Shown one piece after another: positions 21,807 through 29,799 of a stretch of DNA of 49,042 nt (position 1 is its first letter; the number at the start of each line of letters is the position of its first letter). Made by a program: the position numbers and the translations under genes. The notes beneath the pieces were generated by a model that worked only from the letters and a program-made list of their open reading frames with translations, had not been told where the DNA came from and ran no database searches. Origin of the DNA: Burkholderiales bacterium (GTDB taxonomy: Bacteria > Pseudomonadota > Gammaproteobacteria > Burkholderiales > Casimicrobiaceae); assembly GCA_025981645.1 (NCBI GenBank), contig JAICXH010000007.1, positions 1 to 49,042 on the forward strand, read 5' to 3'.

Positions 21807-22112
21807 TCAGCCTCCGGTCACCGGAGGAAAGAAGGCCACCTCGTCGCCGTCGCCGACCGGCGTTTCGGCGCGCGCGAGGCGCTGGTTGACCGCCACGCGC
21901 ACCGCCCTGCCAGCGGCGAGCTCGTGGGACCATGCTCCGCCGCGTCCGCGCAGCATCGCGACGACGTCGGCGACCGACGGCGCCGCTTCGGTTGCGACGG
22001 CCAGCCCTTCCGAGGTGCAGCCCAGTGCCTCGCGCAGGCGCGCCAGGTAGACGACGCGCACGGTGGTGACGCGAGGGATCGTCGCAAGTGCGCTGTCGGC
22101 AGGATCGTTCAT
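21807..22112 (-). CDS. moaD: MoaD/ThiS family molybdopterin synthase sulfur carrier
   Basis: VRVVYLARLREALGC ... VAVNQRLARAETPVGDGDEVAFFPPVTGG with C-terminal GG. Confidence 0.93.
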   Translation of the reverse strand: MNDPADSALATIPRVTTVRVVYLARLREALGCTSEGLAVATEAAPSVADVVAMLRGRGGAWSHELAAGRAVRVAVNQRLARAETPVGDGDEVAFFPPVTGG

Positions 22113-22181
22113 CGGATCGCCAAAGACCGCCGCGGCACGCGAAATCGGCCGCATGCGCCGATTCTACCGCCGCCGCGGGTG

Positions 22182-22871
22182 TCAGAAGCGGAATTGGACG
22201 CCGAACTGAACCTGATCCGATTCCGGGAGCGGGCCGGACGGCGCCTCGCCGGAGAAGTGCGGGAAGCGCGCGTATTCGAGGCGCAATCCCAGCGCGGAGG
22301 TGACGTCGTAACGCACTCCGAGACCGTAGTTGACCCCGTCGCGCGTACGCGCGTCGGGCGGCGACGCCAGCGCATAGCTCGCTGCGTTCCCGGCTTGCAG
22401 ATAGCCAAGGCGGCCGTACAGCGCGAATCGTCGCAGGAACGACCACGCCGTGTAGACGTCGGCGTTCCAACTCGTCGCAGGTGCGCCGGTCGGCCCGGCG
22501 AGCGAGAGCCCGACCCCTCCTCCTGGAATGGCCGAGCTCAACGCGTACCGGCGATCGCGGTCGGCCGTCGAAAACGACCCTTCGACGGCAAGATCGTTGT
22601 CGAAACGATAGCCACCGAAGAGCAGCGACCGATGCATCGCGGTGTCCGTCGATACCGGCGCCGTATAGCGGCCCCAGGTCGATGCCTGCCGCCCGAAATC
22701 GACGCCCGCCGTGTCGACGCCGGCGTCCCGAAGCTCGACGCCGCCGTAGAAGCCCGAGTCGTCCTGCTGCGGCGCGGCAAGTCCAGTGGCGGCGGCCAGC
22801 GGCGCAAGCGCCAGCCCAGCCAAGGCTAACAACGCAACCATATGATTCAACGTCGTTTTCACGCAGACCAC
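22182..22871 (-). CDS. Outer membrane beta-barrel protein (OmpA-like barrel)
   Basis: Signal peptide, GFYGGVELRDAGVDTAGVDFG, YALYGRLGYLQAG-type strand, terminal aromatic FGVQFRF. Confidence 0.8.
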   Translation of the reverse strand: MVCVKTTLNHMVALLALAGLALAPLAAATGLAAPQQDDSGFYGGVELRDAGVDTAGVDFGRQASTWGRYTAPVSTDTAMHRSLLFGGYRFDNDLAVEGSFSTADRDRRYALSSAIPGGGVGLSLAGPTGAPATSWNADVYTAWSFLRRFALYGRLGYLQAGNAASYALASPPDARTRDGVNYGLGVRYDVTSALGLRLEYARFPHFSGEAPSGPLPESDQVQFGVQFRF

Positions 22872-22988
22872 CGCTCCGTGCCCCGACTCGCCGACGACCC
22901 GCGCCTAACCCCCGATCGCTCGCCGTCCGAAAGCCTATGAAACCGCGCGTGCAGCAAGGTTCACGCTACTCCCGCCGGACCCCGATCG

Positions 22989-23519
22989 TCAATCGTTCTC
23001 CGCGCCGCCGGCCGGTCGAGGCGCTGGCCGGGCGCGCTCGACGACAAACGCGGCGATACCGGACAGGTCGCCGAGCGCGAAGATCGTGAGACCGGGCGCG
23101 CGGATCGTCCGGTCGTCGGTGGCAAGCGCGACGATGTTCGGATCGATCGGGTGGAGCTTGGGCTTGCCGACCGCGGGGCGCCACACTTCGAGCTTCGGGA
23201 TCGGCGCGGACTTGTACCCTTCGACGAGAACGAGATCGCACGGCGACAGGCGCGCGATGCTCGCTTCCAGCGAAGGCTCCGGAGCACCGCGCAACTCGTG
23301 CATCACCGCCCAGCGCACGGCCGAGCTCACCAGCACCTCGGTGCATCCCGCCTCGCGGTGGCGCCACGAGTCCTTGCCCGGCTGGTCGATGTCGAACCGG
23401 TGGTGCGCGTGCTTGACGAGCGAGATCGCGAGGCCTTGTGCGATCAGGACCGGGATCAGCGCCTCGATCAGCGTCGTCTTGCCGCTGCCGGACCAGCCGG
23501 CAAAACCGAACACGCGCAT
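22989..23519 (-). CDS. mobB: Molybdopterin-guanine dinucleotide biosynthesis protein MobB
   Basis: MRVFGFAGWSGSGKTTLIEALIPVLIAQGLAISLVKHAHHRFDIDQPGKDSWRHREAG. Confidence 0.95.
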   Translation of the reverse strand: MRVFGFAGWSGSGKTTLIEALIPVLIAQGLAISLVKHAHHRFDIDQPGKDSWRHREAGCTEVLVSSAVRWAVMHELRGAPEPSLEASIARLSPCDLVLVEGYKSAPIPKLEVWRPAVGKPKLHPIDPNIVALATDDRTIRAPGLTIFALGDLSGIAAFVVERARPAPRPAGGAEND

Positions 23520-23535
23520 CGCTGTCGGCCCGCGC

Positions 23536-24675
23536 TCAGGCCGTGACGGTGCGGTGACGCCAAGGATGAAGGGCCGGTCGCGTCCCCATTGCCGAGGCGA
23601 GTCCGGCATCGACGAGCACGCCGTCCCAGATCGCAACGCCCGCGGCGAGACCCGGATCGGCATCGAGCGCATCTGCGATTCCGTCGGCCGCAAGGCGCGC
23701 GATCCTGGGTAGCGCGGCGGCCGCGTACGCCTGCGTCGCCGTTCGCGGCACACGGGCGGGCATGTTCGGCACCGCGTAGTGAACGATCCCCTCGTCGACG
23801 TACATCGGATCGGAGAGCGTCGTAAGGCGCGAAGTTTCGGCGATCCCGCCGTGATCGATGCAGACGTCGACCAGCGCCGCGCCGCGCCGCATCGATCGCA
23901 GCATCGCGCGCGTGAGCAGCGTCGGCGATGCCTCTCCGGGTTCGAGCACTGCACCGATGACGAGATCCGCAGCTGCAACCGCCTCGGCGAATTCCGTTGC
24001 CGACCGCCCGATGCGGTCGGTTACGACGGGCGTGCGCGAGCGGGCGAGCGCGTGCGCCGTACGCGCGAGCCTGTCGCCACCACGCGACCACAGGTGGACG
24101 TGGCAACCCAGTGCGGCCGCGACGTGCGCGGCCTCGCGACCGACGTTGCCGGCACCGATCACAACGACGCGTGCGGGCGCAACATCGTCGACGCCGGTGA
24201 TCAGCGTGCCGCCGCCTTCGACGGCGTGGCACAGCGCCTCCGCTCCGGCGAGCGGCGCGAGGCGCCCGGCGATCCGCGACATCGGCGCGAGGACGGGCAA
24301 CTCGCCGTGGACGTCGCGCACCGCCTCGGCGGCGATGACATTGACGTGCGCCGCAGCGAGTGCCACGACGAGCTCGGGATCACGGATGAGTTGCGCAAAG
24401 CCGAACACCGTCGTGCCGCGGGCAAGCAGCGCGAGCTCGGAGCGCTGCACTTCCTTGACCTTGACGACGAGGTCGCTGTGCCACGCCGGTTCCGCGTCGG
24501 CGTGCAGCGTCGCCCCGGCATCGGCGTATTCGTCGTCGGCAAAACCGCTCGCGCGTCCTGCATCGTGCTCGACGACGACCTCGTGGCCGGCACGCACCAG
24601 CTCGCGTACGCCGTCGGGCGTCAGCCCGACGCGCCGCTCGCCGTCCTTCGTCTCACGTACCACGCCGATTCGCAT
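23536..24675 (-). CDS. Alanine dehydrogenase / PNT N-terminal family
   Basis: MRIGVVRETKDGERRVGLTPDGVRELVRAGHEVVVEHDAGRASGF; VVVIGAGNVGREAAHVAAALG; GTG 24684 is an alternative start. Confidence 0.92.
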   Translation of the reverse strand: MRIGVVRETKDGERRVGLTPDGVRELVRAGHEVVVEHDAGRASGFADDEYADAGATLHADAEPAWHSDLVVKVKEVQRSELALLARGTTVFGFAQLIRDPELVVALAAAHVNVIAAEAVRDVHGELPVLAPMSRIAGRLAPLAGAEALCHAVEGGGTLITGVDDVAPARVVVIGAGNVGREAAHVAAALGCHVHLWSRGGDRLARTAHALARSRTPVVTDRIGRSATEFAEAVAAADLVIGAVLEPGEASPTLLTRAMLRSMRRGAALVDVCIDHGGIAETSRLTTLSDPMYVDEGIVHYAVPNMPARVPRTATQAYAAAALPRIARLAADGIADALDADPGLAAGVAIWDGVLVDAGLASAMGTRPALHPWRHRTVTA

Positions 24676-24849
24676 TGCATTCACCCGCCTTTCGTCCCCG
24701 CGGTACGCCGGGAGTGCGCAACGCCTCCGCAGACCCGCGTCGATTGTAAACGCCGCCGCGCGCGGGCCGGAGCCCGGTTGCGACCGGCGGCCCGCCGCGT
24801 CGCCGCCGGGGTAGACTGGCCGCGTGGGCGGACCCTGATCGAGAACCCG

Positions 24850-25452
24850 ATGAACAATCCGATCGTCGTGCGCGCAAGTGGTTCCGGCGGTGGGGGCGCG
24901 CGCGATCTCGCCGAAACGCTGGCGTCGATGGTCGCCGACATTCCGCTTCCGCACGCCGGCCGGAGCGATCGCCCGGACGACGCTGGGCGGTCGATTGCCC
25001 GGCGCGCCGCCAAGCAGGCCGCGCTGCTGTCGGGCTCGCTTGCGCTGCCTCCGGGCCCGCTCGGCCTCGTCACGGTCCTGCCCGACCTCTATCTCATCTG
25101 GCGCACGCAGCGCCAGATGGTGTCCGACCTGTTCGGCGTCCATGGACGCGACGGCGAGCTCACCCGCAGCCACATGCTCTATTGCCTGTTCCGGCACGCG
25201 GCGAGCCACGTGCTGCGCGACGTCGCCGTCCGCAGCGGCCAGCGCTTCGTCGTACGGCAGCTTTCGGCGGGTGCCGTCAGTACCGCGCTCGGCGCGATCG
25301 GGGTCAGCGTGTCGCAGCGCATCGCCGGTACCGCGGCCGGGCGCTGGATCCCGCTCGCCGGCGCCGCCGCGGTTGGCGCGTATGCGTACTGGGACACGAT
25401 GCAGGTCGCGGCGACGGCGACGCGCCTTCTCTCGTCGGCTGAACCCGACTGA
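24850..25452 (+). CDS. Conserved hypothetical, possibly EcsC-like membrane-associated protein
   Basis: 200 aa, SIARRAAKQAALLSGSLALPPGPLGLVTVLPDLYLIWRTQRQMVSDLFGVHG. Confidence 0.6.
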   Translation: MNNPIVVRASGSGGGGARDLAETLASMVADIPLPHAGRSDRPDDAGRSIARRAAKQAALLSGSLALPPGPLGLVTVLPDLYLIWRTQRQMVSDLFGVHGRDGELTRSHMLYCLFRHAASHVLRDVAVRSGQRFVVRQLSAGAVSTALGAIGVSVSQRIAGTAAGRWIPLAGAAAVGAYAYWDTMQVAATATRLLSSAEPD

Positions 25453-25467
25453 CCGCAGGCAGCGGCG

Positions 25468-26139
25468 GTGTGCGGGCGCTACGAGCTTTCGAGTCACCCG
25501 GCGGCGATCGCGCTCGCGTTCGGGCTCGCCCATCCACCCGAACTCACCGCTCGCTACAACATCGCGCCGACGCAACGCGTGCCGATCGTCCGGCTCGACA
25601 GCGACGGTCAGCGCGAGCTCGTGCAGGTGAGGTGGGGACTCGTCCCGCGGTGGGCGAAGGATCCGTCGATCGGCGCGCGGCTAATCAACGCGCGCGGCGA
25701 GACCGTTGCGCAGAAGGCCGCATTCCGCGCGGCGTACGCGCGCCACCGCTGCCTGCTTCCGGCGACCGGGTTCTACGAATGGCAGGCGCGACCCGGCGGC
25801 AAGCAGCCGCTGCACATCGGCATGGCGGACGACGCGCCGTTCGGCATGGCGGGTCTGTTCGAGTGCTGGCGCTCCTCGGAGGGCGAGGTGCTCGATACCT
25901 GCACGATCATCACCACCGGCGCGAACGAGACGCTGCGGCCGGTCCACGACCGGATGCCGGTGATCGTTCCGACTGAGAGCCATGCGCGCTGGCTCGACGC
26001 GGCGAATGCCGATGTCGCCGATCTGCTCGCGCCCTGGTCGGGCATGGCGCTGCGGGTCTATCCGGTGTCGACCCGCGTCAACCGCGTGGCCAACGACGAT
26101 GCCGGCGTCCGCGAGCCGATCCAGGGACCGCTGCTGTAG
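25468..26139 (+). CDS. yedK: SOS response-associated peptidase (SRAP/YedK, HMCES family)
   Basis: Catalytic Cys after start (MCGRYELSS), ARYNIAPTQRVPIVR, RWGLVPRWAKDPSIGARLINARGETV, RCLLPATGFYEWQ; GTG start. Confidence 0.95.
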   Translation: MCGRYELSSHPAAIALAFGLAHPPELTARYNIAPTQRVPIVRLDSDGQRELVQVRWGLVPRWAKDPSIGARLINARGETVAQKAAFRAAYARHRCLLPATGFYEWQARPGGKQPLHIGMADDAPFGMAGLFECWRSSEGEVLDTCTIITTGANETLRPVHDRMPVIVPTESHARWLDAANADVADLLAPWSGMALRVYPVSTRVNRVANDDAGVREPIQGPLL

Positions 26140-26151
26140 CGCGCGGCAGGC

Positions 26152-27855
26152 TCAGCGACCGAACAGCTTGCCGAGCGCCTTGCCAAGATCCCTGGCGACG
26201 GCGCTTCCGCCCTGATCGGTCCCATGCTCTGCGGTGCGCTGCGCCGAGCCCGGCGCGGGCACGTGGTTCGCCCCGCTCATCGCGGTCGCGCACGGGGCGT
26301 CGTCGCCCGATCCGCCGGGCGCGAGGAGCGCGCCCCCGAGTACGGCGAGTCCGCCTCCGGTCGCGGCGAGCGCACCAATGCCTGCGATCGTTTCCGCGGT
26401 GGCGGCCGCGTCGACACCGACCGTCGGATGCGCGAACGGTCCGCGAACGCGCACGAGGCGCGCGATCTTCGACACGTCGACCGAAATTCCGCGCTGCAGA
26501 CGCGGCTGCACCGAGAGGTCGAGCGTGCGATTGCGGAAATCGATGCGCCCACTCGCAAGCACTCCGAGTGCGTTCGTCTCGGCGCCGATCGAGCGGTCGA
26601 CCTGCGCCACGCCGTCGGCGATCGGAAGCCTTACGACCGCGCAGCGCAACTCGGTGGTGCCGCGCGACGCCAGCGTCGGATCGAGGAGGCCGGCGACGCG
26701 CGACAGCGTCGAGCCGCTTCCGCCGGCCGCTCCCGCGAGAGTCGTCGGGCCGGCGACCGCGAGCACGTTGCCCGACATATTCCTCGCCCACTCCTCGGGG
26801 CCGGGGCCGCGCGACGTCAGCTCTGCGGTGACGCGAAGCCGTCCCGAGCGGATGCTGTCGGCAGCACCGGCCGCGCGTGCGATCGCCGGCAGATCGAGGT
26901 CCTGCGCCGAGAGCGCGAGTGCGAGGCGCAGCGGCGCTCCCGGCACCGACGTTAGCTCGACGGTTCCGGTCAGCGTTCCGCCGAAGGTGTGCAGCGGCGC
27001 TAGGCTCAGGCGGGTGACGCCATGGCCCAAATCGTTTGCGACGATCTTGCCGTTCGCGGCGAGCGAGCTCCAGCCGACATCGAGTTCGTCGAAAGTCGTC
27101 GCAGCGCCTGTGCGGGTGAGCTTGCTCTTCACGTGCGTCGGCGTCCCGCCGACGCTTCCGTCGAGCGCAACGGCGTACGGCCAGCGCGCTCCGACCCACG
27201 CCGACAGCGGCCCGAGATCGCCGTTCAGGGCGACCGGAACATCGCCGACCTTGCCGCGGAAATCGACTGCCACCGGCGTGTCGGCATTGGCCGAATGCAG
27301 CGCGAGGTGATCGATGCCGATTGCAGTGACGTTTCCCGTCGTCCCATCGCGATACGACACTTCACCGTCGTCGATCACCACGTTGGAGACGCCGATCGCC
27401 GTTGCAGCGCTGGCGGCGGCAGCCGGGCCTGCGACGGCCCCGGATGCGGCCGCCGTCGATCCGAACTGCCAGTTGCCGCGCCCCGACGCGTCGGTCTCGA
27501 GCGCAATCATCGGGTGCGACAGTGCCACCTCGACGATGTCGAACCTCCGGTGGATCAATGGCAGCAGTGCGAACCTCGCCTCGATGCTGCCCGCGGTGAG
27601 CATCTGCTTCGCCTTTCCCCATGGCGCGTTGGCGACGGCGACGTTGTCGAGCGAGATTGACGGCGTGAGCGAGACGTGAAACCTGATCGGACCCTCGACG
27701 GTCACCGCCCGCCCGGTCATTGCCTGGATGCGTGCGAGCACCGGCGCCATCAGCGTCCGCGGGTCGATCGTCGCAACGGCGATCGCCGCCGCGACGAGAA
27801 CCAGCACGACGAGGGCGCCGGCGGTGCCGAGAATGATCAGGGCGCTCCTCTTCAT
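26152..27855 (-). CDS. AsmA family protein
   Basis: N-terminal TM then TVEGPIRFHVSLTPSISLDNVAVANAPWGKAKQMLTAGSIEARFALLPLIHRRFDI. Confidence 0.92.
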   Translation of the reverse strand: MKRSALIILGTAGALVVLVLVAAAIAVATIDPRTLMAPVLARIQAMTGRAVTVEGPIRFHVSLTPSISLDNVAVANAPWGKAKQMLTAGSIEARFALLPLIHRRFDIVEVALSHPMIALETDASGRGNWQFGSTAAASGAVAGPAAAASAATAIGVSNVVIDDGEVSYRDGTTGNVTAIGIDHLALHSANADTPVAVDFRGKVGDVPVALNGDLGPLSAWVGARWPYAVALDGSVGGTPTHVKSKLTRTGAATTFDELDVGWSSLAANGKIVANDLGHGVTRLSLAPLHTFGGTLTGTVELTSVPGAPLRLALALSAQDLDLPAIARAAGAADSIRSGRLRVTAELTSRGPGPEEWARNMSGNVLAVAGPTTLAGAAGGSGSTLSRVAGLLDPTLASRGTTELRCAVVRLPIADGVAQVDRSIGAETNALGVLASGRIDFRNRTLDLSVQPRLQRGISVDVSKIARLVRVRGPFAHPTVGVDAAATAETIAGIGALAATGGGLAVLGGALLAPGGSGDDAPCATAMSGANHVPAPGSAQRTAEHGTDQGGSAVARDLGKALGKLFGR

Positions 27856-27938
27856 CGGACGATTCTAATCCGGCAGCCCGAACGCTTGGTATCGGCAAGC
27901 GACCACTCGCCGCCGGCGATCGGGCATCATCCGCTGCC

Positions 27939-28718
27939 ATGACCGCGATCGAACGCACCCTTCTCGACGCCGCAAGGACGCTCTCACGCGCCGTCGCGTC
28001 AATCGAATTTCCCGAGCCGGTCGCGCACGTCTACAATCCGCTCGACTACGCGTTCGCCGCATACCAGACCTACGTTCATCGCTACGGAACGTCGCGCAAG
28101 GAGATCGTGCTGGTCGGCATGAACCCGGGTCCGTTCGGCATGGTGCAGACCGGCGTGCCATTCGGCGAAGTCGCCGCCGTGCGCGACTGGATGCGCATCC
28201 GTGCGACGATCGGAAAGCCCGCGTCGGCGCACCCGAAGCGCCCGGTCGAGGGCTTCGCGTGCACGCGCTCCGAGGTGAGCGGACGGAGGCTCTGGGGATG
28301 GGCCGCCGCGCGATTCCGCAGCGCCGATGCGTTTTTCGCCGACTGGTTCGTGCTGAATTACTGCCCGCTCGCGTTCGTCGAGGCTTCGGGGCGCAACCTG
28401 ACGCCCGGCCACCTGCCCGCGACGGCGCAGCGCGAGCTCTACTCCGCGTGCGACATCCATCTCGCGCGCGCGCTCACCGCGCTCGCGCCGGCGTGGGTAA
28501 TCGGCATCGGAGATTTTGCGGCGAAGCGTGTGCGGTCGGTGCTCGAATCGCGCCTCGTCGATCCTGCGCTCGCCGGCACCGTGCGCCGCGGACGGATCCT
28601 GCACCCGAGCCCGGCGAGTCCGATCGCCAATCGTGGCTGGGCCGATGTGGCCGAGCGCGAGCTCGCCGCGCTCGGGGTGCCGCTTCCGGGAACCGCGATC
28701 AGCGCAACGACGCGTTGA
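27939..28718 (+). CDS. SMUG1-type uracil-DNA glycosylase (UDG family 3)
   Basis: Motif 1 GMNPGPFGMVQTGVPFGE and motif 2 HPSPASPIAN, both characteristic of SMUG1. Confidence 0.93.
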   Translation: MTAIERTLLDAARTLSRAVASIEFPEPVAHVYNPLDYAFAAYQTYVHRYGTSRKEIVLVGMNPGPFGMVQTGVPFGEVAAVRDWMRIRATIGKPASAHPKRPVEGFACTRSEVSGRRLWGWAAARFRSADAFFADWFVLNYCPLAFVEASGRNLTPGHLPATAQRELYSACDIHLARALTALAPAWVIGIGDFAAKRVRSVLESRLVDPALAGTVRRGRILHPSPASPIANRGWADVAERELAALGVPLPGTAISATTR

Positions 28719-29754
28719 TCGCGTCGAGCGCGGCGCTTCCCGGCACGAGCTCGGCGTCGCCCTGAGCGTTGAGCGGCGCCTCGATGGTCTCGAGCGCTGC
28801 GTGAAGATCGTGCGCGCCGGGGTCGAGGTAGAGCAAGCCAGTCACCACTTCGCCGGCCGCGCGATGCGATTCGAGGTAGGCCATCGCGCGCACGCGGTCC
28901 GAAGGATCGTAATCGTCGTCGAGCTTGTGCAGCTTCAGCGTGCCGCCGTCGTGGAGGACGACGTCGCGCGTGTTGCCTGGCTCGAAGTCGACGGTGATCG
29001 GATCGCGCTCGGGCATGAAATCGAGCCGGTTCACCGCCTCGTTGTGCTCGCGCACGTAGTCGTAGCTCTTCGTCGAGCCCGGGTGATTGTTGAACGCGAC
29101 GCACGGACTGACGACGTCGAGGAACGCCGCACCCCGATGGCGCAACGCGGCCTTCAGCAGCGGCACGAGCTGCGCCTTGTCGCCCGAGAAGCTCCGCGCG
29201 ACGAAGCTCGCGCCGAGCGCGAGTGCGAGTAGCACGAGGTCGATCGGCTCGTCGCTGTTCACCGCTCCGCGCTTGCTCCGGCTTCCCTTGTCGGCGGTCG
29301 CCGAGAACTGCCCCTTGGTCAGGCCGTAGACGCCATTGTTCTCGACGATGTAGACCATGTCGACGCCGCGCCGCAGCGCGTGGGCGAACTGCCCCAGGCC
29401 GATCGACGCCGAGTCGCCGTCGCCCGATACGCCGATGTAAATCAGGTCGCGGTTGGCGAGCGCCGCGCCGGTGAGCACCGACGGCATGCGCCCATGAACG
29501 CTGTTGAAGCCGTGCGAGTTGCCGAGGAAGTAGGTCGGCGTCTTCGACGAGCAGCCGATCCCCGACAGCTTGGCGACCCGATGAGGCGCGATGCCGAGCT
29601 CGAAGCATGCCTGGATCAGCGCGGCCGAGATCGAGTCGTGACCGCAGCCTGCGCAGAGCGTCGAGATCGCCCCCTCGTAGTCGCGGCGCGTGAGCCCGAG
29701 CACGTTCTGCGGCAGTCCCGGATGATGCAGCTTCGGTTTGGCGAGATAGGTCAC
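28699..29754 (-). CDS. korB: 2-oxoacid (2-oxoglutarate):ferredoxin oxidoreductase beta subunit
   Basis: STLCAGCGHDSISAALIQA, SGIGCSSKTPTYFLG, HGRMPSVLTGAALANRDLIYIGVSGDGDS. Confidence 0.94.
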   Translation of the reverse strand: MTYLAKPKLHHPGLPQNVLGLTRRDYEGAISTLCAGCGHDSISAALIQACFELGIAPHRVAKLSGIGCSSKTPTYFLGNSHGFNSVHGRMPSVLTGAALANRDLIYIGVSGDGDSASIGLGQFAHALRRGVDMVYIVENNGVYGLTKGQFSATADKGSRSKRGAVNSDEPIDLVLLALALGASFVARSFSGDKAQLVPLLKAALRHRGAAFLDVVSPCVAFNNHPGSTKSYDYVREHNEAVNRLDFMPERDPITVDFEPGNTRDVVLHDGGTLKLHKLDDDYDPSDRVRAMAYLESHRAAGEVVTGLLYLDPGAHDLHAALETIEAPLNAQGDAELVPGSAALDAINASLR

Positions 29755-29757
29755 GGC

Positions 29758-29799
29758 GGGGATCGGGGAGTGGGGAGCAAGGAGCGGGAAGTGGGATGG
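29758..29799 (+). other. G-run tract compatible with a G-quadruplex (mRNA strand is C-rich)
   Basis: GGGGATCGGGGAGTGGGGAGCAAGGAGCGGGAAGTGGG between korA and korB. Confidence 0.6.
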
